Assembly: GCA_002381125.1 (NCBI GenBank)
Contig: DFUT01000009.1
Location: 1-64,000, forward strand
DNA length: 64,000 nt
DNA from: Bacteroidales bacterium UBA4179
GTDB lineage: Bacteria > Bacteroidota > Bacteroidia > Bacteroidales > Dysgonomonadaceae
Direction: 5' to 3'
Below the pieces are notes generated by a model that saw only the letters and a list, made by a program, of their open reading frames with translations, ran no database searches and had not been told where the DNA came from. Position 1 is the stretch's first letter. The number at the start of each line of letters is the position of its first letter. Shown in pieces: positions 32,577 to 42,438 of this stretch. Made by a program: the position numbers and the translations under genes.

Positions 32577-33944
32577 TTATTTTATCCATCCCGGGTATTT
32601 AAAGTCGCAATTCTTCCATGCAGGATCAATGCGCACATATGTGTTTTTTATTTTTTCGCGCAACCATTGATCTATCATTTCTTGCCTGCGGGCATTTTCC
32701 GCTAGTGTTTTTATAATTTGATAGTCGTTGTTGAGATTGGCTTTGTGCCCCTCGATGCGGTTAGTTACTTTTACTATTGCGGCAACCTGTTTTCCGTTTT
32801 TATTGAGCATGATGAAGGGATCGGATATTTCGCCTACTTTCATGTTGCCGATTACGTTTGCAATATCTTGATTGAGTTCGTCCAATTGAAAACGGGATGT
32901 GCCATAGTAGTTGCTCTGACGGTTGGAATTTACCATGATACCCTTATTGTTGCGGGTGTCTTTGTCGTCAGATAAGAATGTTGCCGCTTCTTCAAATGTA
33001 AATTTCTTTTCTTCAATAGCGGTTTTAACGGAGTCGAGTCGAAGGAGCGCTTTATCCAATTCTTCTTTAGGAACTTTGGGTTTTAACAAAATATGTCGGA
33101 AATTGGCTCTATCTCCTCTTCTTTCGATGAGTTGAATGATATGGAATCCGTATTCGGTTTCCACAATGTTCGAAACCTTATTCGGATCATTCAATGAGAA
33201 CGCAACGTTTGCAAACTCGGGCACGAATGAAGTGCGATCGGAAAAACCCAATTCACCCCCTCTTACTGCAGATGCCGGGTCTTCGGAATAAAGCAGAGCC
33301 AATGTTGAAAAATCGGCTTTGCCGCTGGTTATTTGTTCGGTAAAATCGCGTAAACGTGCTTTTACCGCATCAATTTCGCTCAAAGGAACAGTAGGGTTTG
33401 CCGTTATGATTTGCACTTCTACTGTCGTAGGGATGAAAGGAATGCTGTCCGGTGAGAGTTTGTTGTAGAATTTGCGTATTTCCGACGGAGACAAGTTGAC
33501 TTCCCCGAATCGTTTTTGCTGAACGCCCTGAATAAGTTGACCCTCACGAACCATTCTACGCGTATCTTCACGAATGGAGCTCATATCCTTCTGAAAATAT
33601 TCCTCTACTTTCTCTGCCGAACCAATATTGGCAATGTATTCATTTATATACAGCTCGGCTATTCGATTTACTTCGCCTTCTTCAACATTGATGCTATCCA
33701 ATTTGGCTTGGTCGAGGAACAATTTGTTTACGGCCAATTGTTCAGGTATAAAACAATAAGGATCGCCATCGATTCGTTGATTTTGCATAAGCAATTCTTT
33801 GCGATATTCTTCAACTTCCGATTTCAGGATAGCCTCATCGCCTACTACCCAGACAATTTCATCAATGATGTTGTTTTGTGAAATGATGTGTTGAGTAGCA
33901 AATAATGCAATGAATAGAAAAAATATCTTTATCACTTGTTTCAT
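32577..33944 (-). CDS. SurA-like periplasmic peptidyl-prolyl isomerase
   Basis: A periplasmic chaperone/isomerase for outer-membrane proteins. The 455-residue protein has a signal peptide (cut after HIISQ), a SurA-type N-terminal domain, and a clear parvulin domain at about 175-275 (FSTLALLYSEDPASAVRGGE, then LGFSDRTSFVPEF and EYGFHIIQLIERR). A second parvulin-like unit begins FRHILLKPKV (about 283-385). It heads the pair with the OstA-like gene, which supports an outer-membrane assembly role. Confidence 0.9.
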   Translation of the reverse strand: MKQVIKIFFLFIALFATQHIISQNNIIDEIVWVVGDEAILKSEVEEYRKELLMQNQRIDGDPYCFIPEQLAVNKLFLDQAKLDSINVEEGEVNRIAELYINEYIANIGSAEKVEEYFQKDMSSIREDTRRMVREGQLIQGVQQKRFGEVNLSPSEIRKFYNKLSPDSIPFIPTTVEVQIITANPTVPLSEIDAVKARLRDFTEQITSGKADFSTLALLYSEDPASAVRGGELGFSDRTSFVPEFANVAFSLNDPNKVSNIVETEYGFHIIQLIERRGDRANFRHILLKPKVPKEELDKALLRLDSVKTAIEEKKFTFEEAATFLSDDKDTRNNKGIMVNSNRQSNYYGTSRFQLDELNQDIANVIGNMKVGEISDPFIMLNKNGKQVAAIVKVTNRIEGHKANLNNDYQIIKTLAENARRQEMIDQWLREKIKNTYVRIDPAWKNCDFKYPGWIK

Positions 33945-34032
33945 ATAAATTTTCTCCTTTGAAATTGTAATGTAAAAATAAAGATAATATCATTAATAGC
34001 CAAATCGTTTGATAGTTAAAAAGCGTATAAAA

Positions 34033-36774
34033 TCATTCTTCTTCCAAGGTTGCTTGTGCTGCTGCCAATCGAGCTATGGGTACACGATAGGGAGAACACG
34101 AGACATAATCCAATCCTACTTTATGGCAGAACTTTATCGATGTAGGTTCGCCTGCATGCTCACCGCAAATACCGCATTTGAGATCGTGACGTGTTTTACG
34201 TCCGCGAGCAACTGCTATTTCAACAAGTTCTCCGACTCCGGTTTGATCGATAACGGTAAAAGGATCTTGCTTTAGAATACCTTTTTTTATGTATAGGGGC
34301 AAAAACTTACCGGAGTCGTCGCGACTGTATCCAAAGGTCATTTGCGTAAGGTCGTTGGTTCCGAATGAGAAAAATTCGGCACTGTTGGCTATTTCATTTG
34401 CAGTGAGAGCAGCACGAGGTACTTCAATCATTGTGCCAATTTTATAATCGATTGAGTCTCCTTTTTCGGCAAATACCATTTTCGCTGTTTGTTCAATTAC
34501 CGCCTTTTGAGCATCGAATTCGGTTGCAATACTGGTAAGAGGAACCATGATTTCGGGGATTACTTCAATGCCTTTTTTCTTCAGTTCCAGTGCTGCTTCG
34601 AGAATAGCTCGGGTTTGCGTTTCAGTGATTTCGGGATAAAGTATGCCTACACGACAACCACGCAGTCCCAGCATGGGATTTGCTTCGAGCATGCTGTTTA
34701 CACGAGCGCGTACTTCTTCATAAGGGAGATTCATGATTTTAGCCATTTCTCGTTGACCCGATTCGTCGTGAGGAACAAATTCGTGTAAGGGAGGGTCTAA
34801 TAGACGAATGGTAACCGGCAACCCGTTCATAACTTTGAAAATCTCCATAAAATCGTTTCGTTGGAGAGGCAATAGTTTAGACAAGGCTTTGCGACGGCCG
34901 GTTTCGTCTTTGGCGAGAATCATTTCGCGCATACTTTTGATTTTATCCCCTTCGAAAAACATGTGTTCCGTGCGACAAAGTCCGATACCGCAAGCGCCAA
35001 ATTGGAGTCCAATTGCAGCATCGTGCGGGGTGTCGGCATTCTGGCGTACTTTCAGTCGTGCATATTTATCGGCAAGTTCCATGAGTTCGGCGAAATAACC
35101 GGTTATTTCGGCTTCTCTTGTTGGAATTTTCCCTTCGTAAACATATCCTGTAGAACCGTCAAGCGAAATCCAGTCACCTTCTTTTAAGGTACGGTTTTTC
35201 ACCGAAAGTGTTTTTGTTTTATAGTCGATAATTAGATCGTTGGCTGCCGAAACGCAACATTTACCCATTCCGCGGGCTACTACTGCTGCATGCGAAGTCA
35301 TACCGCCACGTGCGGTAAGGATCCCTTCGGCAACATTCATGCCTCGAAGATCTTCCGGAGAAGTTTCTATACGGCAGAGAATTACTTTTTTGCCCTCGTT
35401 GTGCCACCTTTCCGCATCTTCAGGATGAAAAACGATTTGTCCTGTTGCGGCTCCGGGCGATGCGGGTAACCCCGAAGTGAGAATGGTGGCTTTTTTTAGA
35501 GCTTCTTCATCGAACACGGGATGGAGCAATTCATTCAGTTTTTCGGGGTCGCAACGTTTGATTGCCGTCTTTTCATCGATATATCCCTGATGAAACATGT
35601 CGATCGCAATTCTTACCATTGCAGTGCCGGTACGTTTTCCTGCGCGGGTTTGCAGTATCCATAGTTTACCTTGTTGGATGGTAAATTCAATATCCTGCAT
35701 GTCCTTGAAATATTCTTCGAGTTTTTGCTCAATCTCGAAAAGCTCATTGGCGCATTCCGGCATTGTTTCTTCAAGAGATGGATATTTCAATGCCCGCTCT
35801 TCTTCCGAAATTCCTTGTAATTTTGCCCATCGGCGGGAGCCTTCGAGTGTAATCTGTAATGGTGTACGGATGCCGGCTACGACATCTTCGCCTTGTGCAT
35901 TGATCAGGTACTCGCCGGTGAAAATATCTTCTCCGGTAGCAGGATCGCGTGTAAAAGCGACGCCTGTGGCCGAAGTATTTCCCATGTTTCCGAAAACCAT
36001 AGCTTGTACATTGACGGCAGTTCCCCATTCATCGGGGATATTGTTTAGCTTTCGATAAAGAACAGCCCGCTCGTTTTTCCAACTATCGAATACGGCAATA
36101 ATAGCTTCCCAAAGTTGTTCCCATGGATCTTGAGGAAAATCTTTTCCGGTATTTTTTTTGACGGCTTCTTTGAATTGGGCGACTAATGTTTTCAGATCAT
36201 CAACGGTTAGTTCCGTATCTTGTTTAATTCCTTTTGAAGTTTTCAATTTTTCCAGTATTTCTTCAAAGGGATCAATATCTTCTTTGTTTTGGGGTTTCAT
36301 GCCCAGTACCACATCTCCATACATTTGTACAAAACGGCGGTATGAATCCCATGCAAAACGTTCGTTGTTCCATTTTTTTGCAATACCTTCAACGATATCG
36401 TCATTTATTCCCAAATTGAGTATGGTGTCCATCATTCCCGGCATAGAAGCACGTGCGCCTGAACGTACCGATACCAAACAGGGATTTTCTTTATCGCCAA
36501 ACTTGGTGTTTGTAATAGATTCAATGTGGGCTATACCTTTTTCGATTTCCGGTTTCAATAATTCGACAATGCGTTTTTTCCCTAATTTGTAATACTCGAT
36601 ACATACTTCGGTGGTAATGGTGAAACCGGGTGGAACAGGAAGTCCGATCAAATTCATTTCGGCCAAATTGGCTCCCTTGCCGCCGAGCAAGTCTTTCATG
36701 TCGGCACGACCTTCAGCAGCTCCGTTACCGAAGGTGTAAACTCTCTTTTTTGTTTGATTTTGAGTATTTTCCAT
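34033..36774 (-). CDS. ppdK: Pyruvate, phosphate dikinase
   Basis: Interconverts pyruvate + ATP + Pi with phosphoenolpyruvate + AMP + PPi. The 913-residue protein has the N-terminal ATP-grasp region (LLGGKGANLAEMNLIGLPVP), the swivelling phospho-His domain with His495 in ARGGMTSHAAVVARGMGK, and the C-terminal PEP/pyruvate barrel ending in GICGEHAGEPTSIKF. The ATG at 36774 (MENTQNQTKK) is chosen; the 18-residue upstream extension is unlike family starts. Common in anaerobes with PPi-based glycolysis. It appears to be transcribed alone or after the DUF4296 gene (54-base gap). Confidence 0.96.
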   Translation of the reverse strand: MENTQNQTKKRVYTFGNGAAEGRADMKDLLGGKGANLAEMNLIGLPVPPGFTITTEVCIEYYKLGKKRIVELLKPEIEKGIAHIESITNTKFGDKENPCLVSVRSGARASMPGMMDTILNLGINDDIVEGIAKKWNNERFAWDSYRRFVQMYGDVVLGMKPQNKEDIDPFEEILEKLKTSKGIKQDTELTVDDLKTLVAQFKEAVKKNTGKDFPQDPWEQLWEAIIAVFDSWKNERAVLYRKLNNIPDEWGTAVNVQAMVFGNMGNTSATGVAFTRDPATGEDIFTGEYLINAQGEDVVAGIRTPLQITLEGSRRWAKLQGISEEERALKYPSLEETMPECANELFEIEQKLEEYFKDMQDIEFTIQQGKLWILQTRAGKRTGTAMVRIAIDMFHQGYIDEKTAIKRCDPEKLNELLHPVFDEEALKKATILTSGLPASPGAATGQIVFHPEDAERWHNEGKKVILCRIETSPEDLRGMNVAEGILTARGGMTSHAAVVARGMGKCCVSAANDLIIDYKTKTLSVKNRTLKEGDWISLDGSTGYVYEGKIPTREAEITGYFAELMELADKYARLKVRQNADTPHDAAIGLQFGACGIGLCRTEHMFFEGDKIKSMREMILAKDETGRRKALSKLLPLQRNDFMEIFKVMNGLPVTIRLLDPPLHEFVPHDESGQREMAKIMNLPYEEVRARVNSMLEANPMLGLRGCRVGILYPEITETQTRAILEAALELKKKGIEVIPEIMVPLTSIATEFDAQKAVIEQTAKMVFAEKGDSIDYKIGTMIEVPRAALTANEIANSAEFFSFGTNDLTQMTFGYSRDDSGKFLPLYIKKGILKQDPFTVIDQTGVGELVEIAVARGRKTRHDLKCGICGEHAGEPTSIKFCHKVGLDYVSCSPYRVPIARLAAAQATLEEE

Positions 36775-36828
36775 ACTAATCGAATTGTTTGATGATGTTT
36801 TATTGATAAAGAAAACACAAGTATACAA

Positions 36829-37641
36829 TTATTGCTTCTTTGATTCTTGATGTGAGAGAGGTTTATTTGTCTGTTGAAAATTGTCTTTATTTCCCAAATG
36901 TATGTTATAAAGTTGAATTCCCTTGAATAGGTTTATTCTGTCTTGTAAATGAATGAAGCCGGACAATTGCCGTAACGTGTCGTTCGGTATGTATTTCGAT
37001 GCAGTCATCGAATAAGTTTGATTTGCGGCGATGGATTGGGTTTTGTATAGGGTTGTATCGGCATACTCAAGGATAAGCATTGAGATGAGTCGAGGTAGAT
37101 TTTGTTGCGATAGTCCGATGACGTCGAAACGGAAATCGAAATTGTTTTGATTGATTTGTTTGGAAATTTCTGCCGTATCCAGTCGGAATGAAAAGCCGGT
37201 CCCTGTCCCCATGAAGTCAAAGACATATAATTGGGGAATATAAGAAGGGGATTGGGTCTTTCTTTTTATTTCTTGTTCGTGGGAATGCTGCTGTGCTATT
37301 TGTTGCTCGATGTTCTTTTGTTGGCGTAAAATGCGTGCCTTTACCGAGTCGTTGATTTTAAGGTAAATATCGATATGATCGGCATACCAAGAAAGCGATG
37401 TATCCCATTGTGCTTCCGTAATTCCGTGTTTGCGAAAAACCTGTTGTATAAAAGCTTCTTTTTTTTCAGGTGTATCGAATGTCGCATAATCGCTTTCTAT
37501 CAAGGCTTCGGCAATATAGATATCGTACAAGAGTTTTTCCATCTCTTTTTTGCTCAGCACTTCTTTTGGGCGGCTGCAAAAAGAGATGAGCATGGTCGAT
37601 GCCACAAGAAAAAACACATATACAAAAACTCTATGCTTCAC
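36829..37641 (-). CDS. DUF4296 domain-containing putative lipoprotein
   Basis: A 270-residue exported protein whose N-terminal 110 residues match DUF4296 (LSKKEMEKLLYDIYIAEALI, KHGITEAQWDTSLSWY). The signal peptide ends in LISFCSRP, so Cys22 is a probable lipid-attachment site although Phe at -1 is unusual for a lipobox. The Gln-rich coiled middle leads to a beta-rich C-terminal domain. Function unknown. The start overlaps the 3' end of lspA by 11 bases, so the lipoprotein is translated directly after its own predicted processing enzyme. Confidence 0.8.
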   Translation of the reverse strand: MKHRVFVYVFFLVASTMLISFCSRPKEVLSKKEMEKLLYDIYIAEALIESDYATFDTPEKKEAFIQQVFRKHGITEAQWDTSLSWYADHIDIYLKINDSVKARILRQQKNIEQQIAQQHSHEQEIKRKTQSPSYIPQLYVFDFMGTGTGFSFRLDTAEISKQINQNNFDFRFDVIGLSQQNLPRLISMLILEYADTTLYKTQSIAANQTYSMTASKYIPNDTLRQLSGFIHLQDRINLFKGIQLYNIHLGNKDNFQQTNKPLSHQESKKQ

Positions 37642-38314
37642 TGTTTATTCCTTTTTCTTTGGCGAGTTTCTTTTGTGCAAGCTTTTCTCTTTCTTTTTTC
37701 GATAAAAGAGAGTATGATAATGTTTTGCGATAAAACAGTAATAGTATGATTACTCCAATTGTGATAGATGCATCGGCAATATTAAAAATAAAACGAAAAA
37801 ACAATACCTCTTTTCCTCCTACTAGCGGTATCCAATCGGGGATTGAAGTTTCGATAATGGGAAAATAAAGCATGTCTACCACTTTACCGTGCAACAGAGG
37901 CGCATACCCTTCTCCAAAAGGAACAAATGAAGCAATGTGACCGGGATAACTGGCTTCGAAAATAGCGCCGTAAAACACACTGTCTATAATATTTCCCGAA
38001 GCACCTGCCAGGATAAGCGATATGCAAACAATAAATCCTGTTTTATAATCTTGTTTGATGAGTTTGTTCAAATAAATAATGATAGCGATAACGGCAATAA
38101 TACGAAAGGCCGAAAGGAATAACTTCCCTACAGCTTCTATTCCGAAAGCCATGCCGTTATTTTCCACAAAATAAATCTTGAACCACGGGGTTATGTTGAT
38201 TGAATCATAAAGCCCCATGTGTGTCTTTACCCATATTTTTGTGAGCTGATCGATAAAGAGAACCAGAAAAACAACCAGTATGGCTATAAGGCTCTTAGGT
38301 ATTTTATTTTTCAT
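37631..38314 (-). CDS. lspA: Lipoprotein signal peptidase (signal peptidase II)
   Basis: An inner-membrane aspartyl protease that removes signal peptides from diacylglyceryl-prolipoproteins. The 227-residue protein has four hydrophobic helices, the motif VENNGMAFGIE, and catalytic Asp111 (GASGNIIDSVFYG) and Asp181 (FNIADASITIG). It is longer than the 160-170 residues of E. coli, with a larger periplasmic loop (about 117-170) and a basic C-terminal tail, both seen in Bacteroidota members. It lies in the dksA-like, lspA, DUF4296 series downstream of ileS. Confidence 0.96.
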   Translation of the reverse strand: MKNKIPKSLIAILVVFLVLFIDQLTKIWVKTHMGLYDSINITPWFKIYFVENNGMAFGIEAVGKLFLSAFRIIAVIAIIIYLNKLIKQDYKTGFIVCISLILAGASGNIIDSVFYGAIFEASYPGHIASFVPFGEGYAPLLHGKVVDMLYFPIIETSIPDWIPLVGGKEVLFFRFIFNIADASITIGVIILLLFYRKTLSYSLLSKKEREKLAQKKLAKEKGINSEA

Positions 38315-38409
38315 ATGGAGATGATTGCCTCATATGAATCCACTTACGGAAAAGGGAAAAATTTTTCCCCTTCCGTTGCAATGGATCGATTAATATGCAA
38401 GATGTACAT

Positions 38410-38790
38410 TTATTTATTTCTGGCTTTTTTTGCTTCTATGCTTAGTGTGGCGTGAGGTACGGCACGAAGACGTTCTTTGGGAATGAGTTTGCCTGTTTCA
38501 CGGCAAATTCCATATGTTCCGTTCTCAATACGTATGAGAGCAGCCTGAAGATTTTGGATAAATTTTAATTGACGTTGTGCTAACCTTCCGGCTTCTTCTT
38601 TTGATAATGTGGATGCTCCTTCTTCTAAAATTTTAAATGTTGGAGAAGTGTCTGTCGTATCGTTACTGTCGGCATTCATCACCGCTGCACGCAGCATTTC
38701 GTATTCGCGTTTTGCCTGTTCCAATTTCTCGTTTATGAGGATTCGGAATTCTTCCAGTTCCTTTTTTGAATATCTTGTTTTTTCGCTCAT
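38410..38790 (-). CDS. TraR/DksA family protein without zinc cysteines
   Basis: A 126-residue DksA/TraR-type regulator that would enter the RNA polymerase secondary channel. The coiled-coil hairpin (about 8-80) has at its tip a DTTDTSPTFKILEEG stretch. The C-terminal globular part keeps the signature YGICRETGKLIPKERLRAVP, but only one cysteine exists in the whole protein, so a four-Cys zinc site cannot form. Such zinc-less versions occur in Bacteroidota. It lies 95 bases upstream of lspA and has its own promoter over the end of ileS. Confidence 0.88.
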   Translation of the reverse strand: MSEKTRYSKKELEEFRILINEKLEQAKREYEMLRAAVMNADSNDTTDTSPTFKILEEGASTLSKEEAGRLAQRQLKFIQNLQAALIRIENGTYGICRETGKLIPKERLRAVPHATLSIEAKKARNK

Positions 38791-38866
38791 CGCTTCCTCC
38801 TTTTTTCTGTTTTCCTTCTATTTTTTTTAATGATGATATTCTAACGCATTTTTCTAGAATTTTGTT

Positions 38867-38897
38867 CAAATATACACATAAACTATCAATTTTCAAT
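38867..38897 (-). promoter_or_regulatory. Promoter of the DksA-like-lspA cluster
   Basis: On the minus strand ATTG (38894-38897), 19 bases, then TATATTTG (38867-38874). The -33 element lies inside the last codons of ileS. The leader to the DksA-like start is about 70 bases. Confidence 0.6.
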
Positions 38898-41800
38898 TGA
38901 TTTTCTTGATAGTAATGGTTAATGTTTGATCGTCGATTTCTATTTTGTCTTCTAAGTTTTTAGATGATAATTGGATGTTGTTTGCCAATACTTGCGATTT
39001 GATATATTCTGCATTTTCTCGGATTGCTTCGTCAACCATCGGATTTGCCGATATTTCAAGCGATATTCTGTCTGTAATCTCAAAATCCTTTGCTTTTCGA
39101 AGGTTTTGAATCCGATTTACCAATTCACGGGCAATTCCTTCTTTCCGTAGTTCGTCGGTAATGGAGATATCCAATCCAACGGTGATTTTGTCGGAAGTGC
39201 CTACCAGCCAGCCGGGAATGTCTTCCGAAATAATTTCAACATCATCCCGGTGTATTTCAATTTGTTGTCCATTTATATTGAAAGTCAGTACGCCGTCCTT
39301 TTCAAGTGTATTGATATCGTTTTGAGATATTTCTTGAAGAAGTGGGACGAGTTGTTTCATGATCTTACCGTAACGGGGTCCGAGCTTTTTGAAATTGGGT
39401 TTTACTCTTTTTACCAACATTGCGGTGGTAGAGTCGGCAAAATTCAGTTCTTTTACGTTTACTTCATTCAGAATAAGGGATTTTACAGCTTCGATGTTTT
39501 GCCTTTGTGTTTCGTCCACCGTAGGGATCATGATTTGGGATAAGGGTTGGCGAACTTTGATGTTTACTTTTCGACGTAAAGACAGAACAATGGACGAGGT
39601 TGCCATTGCCAAGTACATTTGTTCTTCGAGCTTTTTATCGATATGATTTTCATCAGCTTTGGGGAAATCGGCCAAATGTACCGATTCAAAATTCTCACTT
39701 TCCGTTACCGTTATCAGATCCAAATAGAGCTTGTCGGCATAAAACGGTGCAATGGGAGCCATGAGTTTAGCTACGGTAATCAGGCATTGATAGAGCGTTT
39801 GGTAGGCCGAAAGCTTATCGTCGGTCATTCCTCCGCCCCAGAAACGTTTGCGATTGAGGCGAACGTACCAATTGCTGAGGTTGTCGATTACGAAATCGGT
39901 AATTGCGCGTCCGGCTTTGGTAGGTTCATAAGTCTCCAAGTCTTCATCTACTTCTTTGATAAGCGTATTCAGCTCGGAAATAATCCAGCGATCGATTTCG
40001 GGACGTTTCTCGATAGGAATTGCGGGATATTGATCATAAAAATCGTCCACATTGGCATATAATGCAAAGAAGGAATAGGTATTGTAGAGTGTTCCAAAAA
40101 ATTTGCGACGCGCTTCTTCCACCCCTTCAATATCGAATTTCAGATTTTCCCAAGGTGATGCATTGGTAATCATGTACCACCGTAACGAATCGGAACCGTA
40201 TTCCTCGATTGTTTCAAAAGGATCTACGGCATTGCCCAATCGTTTCGACATTTTGTTCCCATTTTTGTCGAGCACCAGCCCGTTGGCAATTACATTTTTA
40301 AATGCAACACTATCTTTTACCATTGTAGAAATGGCGTGAAGTGTAAAGAACCAACCACGCGTTTGATCGACTCCCTCGGCAATGAAATCGGCCGGATATA
40401 CTTTTTGGAATTCTTCTTCCGAAATATGAGGATAGAACACCTGACCAAACGGCATTGCACCCGAATCGAACCATACGTCGATGAGATCGGTTTCGCGCTT
40501 CATGGGTTTTCCACTATCGGATACCAGAACAATATTATCCACATACGGACGATGCAGGTCTATTTTGTCGTAAGGTATTTCCCGACAATTATCCAGGTCG
40601 AGGTCTTCCCAAGGAAGTTTTTTCATCACGCCGGCATCCAATGCTTTTTGCATTTCACTAAACAACTCTTCAACCAATCCGATGCACTTTTCTTCTTTAC
40701 CGTCTTCCGTGCGCCAGATAGGCAGAGGTGTTCCCCAATAACGACTGCGACTCAGATTCCAATCTTGTAGGTTTTCGAGCCATTTGCCAAAACGTCCTGT
40801 ACCTGTAGAAGCCGGTTTCCAGTTGATTGTTTGGTTGAGTTCTATCATTCGCTCTTTGCAAGCTGTGGTGCGAATAAACCAGCTATCCAAGGGGTAATAC
40901 AAGACGGGTTTATCGGTGCGCCAGCAGTGCGGGTAGGGGTGCACCTGTTTTTCTATACGAAATGCTTTGTTTTGCTGTTTCAGCATAACACAAAGATCGA
41001 TGTCGAGGGTAGGATCGTCTTCCGAAAGTGTTTCGTGGTATTCGTTTTTTACATATCGGCCTGCGAATTCGCCATATAATTCCACATTGACATTATCTTT
41101 CACAAAATCGGGATCAAGATCTTCCAATCTGAAATATTTTCCCGTTAAATCGACCATCGGACGAAGGTTGCCGTCTTTGTCCTTCAACATTAATCCCGGC
41201 ACATTGTATTCTTTCCCCACTTTGGCATCGTCTGCGCCAAAGGTGGGGGCAATATGTACGATCCCCGTACCGTCTTCTGTGGAAACAAAATCGGCTGTAA
41301 CTACCCGAAATGCATTATCGGAAGCTTTTACCCAGGGTATCAATTGTTCATAATGCATCCCTGCAAGCTCCGAACCTTTCCATGTTTTTTCCAATACCTT
41401 AAAAGGAATATTTTTATCGCCGGGTTTGTACTCTGTCAGGGATAAATTTTTGTTCTTCTCGGGGAAATAGGCCGGTATCCGATCCTTTGCAAGTACAGCG
41501 GTCATGGGTTTCCCCGTATAGGGATTGTAAGTTTGTACTGCCGCATATTCAACATTGGGGTTGACGGCCAATAATACATTGGACGGCAACGTCCACGGTG
41601 TGGTGGTCCAGGCCAAGAAAAAAGCCTCGCCGAATTGTGCCATTTCGGGGAATGGATCCGTAATCTTGAACTGGGCTGTGCAAGTCGTATCTTTTACGTC
41701 ACGATAACAGCCGGGTTGATTCAATTCATGCGTACTCAGACCGGTTCCGGCAGCGGGGGAGTAGGGTTGTATGGTATACCCTTTGTAAAGATATCCCTTG

Positions 41801-42309
41801 TTATATAAATCTTTGAGCAAATACCAGAGAGTTTCGATGTAACGGTTATCGTACGTTATGTATGGATTTTTCATGTCTACCCAGTAACCCATTTTTCGGG
41901 TGAGGTCTTCCCATTCTTTGGTATATTTCATTACTTCCCTCTTGCAGGTAGCATTAAATTCTTCCACGGAAATTTTTTCCCCGATATCTTCTTTGGTAAT
42001 ACCCAACATTTTTTCTACCCCCAATTCTACGGGCAAACCGTGGGTATCCCATCCGGCTTTTCGGTTTACAAGGAATCCTTTCATGGTTTTATAGCGGCAG
42101 AAAATATCTTTTATGGAACGGGCCATAACGTGATGAATGCCCGGCATTCCATTTGCCGAAGGAGGACCTTCATAAAATACAAATGATGGATGTCCTTTGC
42201 GAATTTCCAGACTTTTTTGGAATATGTCTTTTTCGTCCCACGTTCTTAATATTTCCTTGTTGACCTTTGAAAGATCCAATTGATTATACTCCGAAAATTT
42301 CTTTTTCAT
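38893..42309 (-). CDS. ileS: Isoleucyl-tRNA synthetase (large, eukaryote-like type)
   Basis: Charges tRNA-Ile and edits valine. The 1138-residue class I enzyme has the HIGH-type motif GPPSANGMPGIHHVMARS near residue 55, the CP1 editing domain (about 200-420, with TADFVSTEDGTGIVHIAPTF), the motif GWFFTLHAIS and KMSKRLGNAVDP near residue 685, then the anticodon-binding and C-terminal extension. Length and KMSKR rather than KMSKS point to the eukaryote-like IleS2 clade. All catalytic motifs are intact. It is transcribed from a promoter that faces the EEP-family gene. Confidence 0.96.
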   Translation of the reverse strand: MKKKFSEYNQLDLSKVNKEILRTWDEKDIFQKSLEIRKGHPSFVFYEGPPSANGMPGIHHVMARSIKDIFCRYKTMKGFLVNRKAGWDTHGLPVELGVEKMLGITKEDIGEKISVEEFNATCKREVMKYTKEWEDLTRKMGYWVDMKNPYITYDNRYIETLWYLLKDLYNKGYLYKGYTIQPYSPAAGTGLSTHELNQPGCYRDVKDTTCTAQFKITDPFPEMAQFGEAFFLAWTTTPWTLPSNVLLAVNPNVEYAAVQTYNPYTGKPMTAVLAKDRIPAYFPEKNKNLSLTEYKPGDKNIPFKVLEKTWKGSELAGMHYEQLIPWVKASDNAFRVVTADFVSTEDGTGIVHIAPTFGADDAKVGKEYNVPGLMLKDKDGNLRPMVDLTGKYFRLEDLDPDFVKDNVNVELYGEFAGRYVKNEYHETLSEDDPTLDIDLCVMLKQQNKAFRIEKQVHPYPHCWRTDKPVLYYPLDSWFIRTTACKERMIELNQTINWKPASTGTGRFGKWLENLQDWNLSRSRYWGTPLPIWRTEDGKEEKCIGLVEELFSEMQKALDAGVMKKLPWEDLDLDNCREIPYDKIDLHRPYVDNIVLVSDSGKPMKRETDLIDVWFDSGAMPFGQVFYPHISEEEFQKVYPADFIAEGVDQTRGWFFTLHAISTMVKDSVAFKNVIANGLVLDKNGNKMSKRLGNAVDPFETIEEYGSDSLRWYMITNASPWENLKFDIEGVEEARRKFFGTLYNTYSFFALYANVDDFYDQYPAIPIEKRPEIDRWIISELNTLIKEVDEDLETYEPTKAGRAITDFVIDNLSNWYVRLNRKRFWGGGMTDDKLSAYQTLYQCLITVAKLMAPIAPFYADKLYLDLITVTESENFESVHLADFPKADENHIDKKLEEQMYLAMATSSIVLSLRRKVNIKVRQPLSQIMIPTVDETQRQNIEAVKSLILNEVNVKELNFADSTTAMLVKRVKPNFKKLGPRYGKIMKQLVPLLQEISQNDINTLEKDGVLTFNINGQQIEIHRDDVEIISEDIPGWLVGTSDKITVGLDISITDELRKEGIARELVNRIQNLRKAKDFEITDRISLEISANPMVDEAIRENAEYIKSQVLANNIQLSSKNLEDKIEIDDQTLTITIKKIN

Positions 42310-42343
42310 ATTTTAAATTGTGTCCTCTTATAAAATTAAATTG

Positions 42344-42374
42344 CAAAGGTAGTGATAAATTGAAAATTAGCAAT
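42344..42374 (-). promoter_or_regulatory. ileS promoter
   Basis: On the minus strand ATTG (42371-42374), 19 bases, then TACCTTTG (42344-42351), 35 bases before the ileS start. Confidence 0.6.
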
Positions 42375-42404
42375 CAAAAAATCTCGGTTAGTGAGAAAAT
42401 TGAC

Positions 42405-42412
42405 TAACTTTG
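42405..42412 (+). promoter_or_regulatory. -7 element of the EEP-family gene
   Basis: TAACTTTG fits TAnnTTTG and lies 26 bases before the ATG at 42439. It is divergent from the ileS promoter 31 bases away. Confidence 0.5.
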
Positions 42413-42438
42413 GATTGTTATAAAAAGCAAACAAGGAT

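Noticed and set aside
36775..36828. 18-residue extension of pyruvate phosphate dikinase
   Set aside because: MENTQNQTKK followed by the conserved KRVYTFGNG is the normal start; the extension is low-complexity leader sequence.
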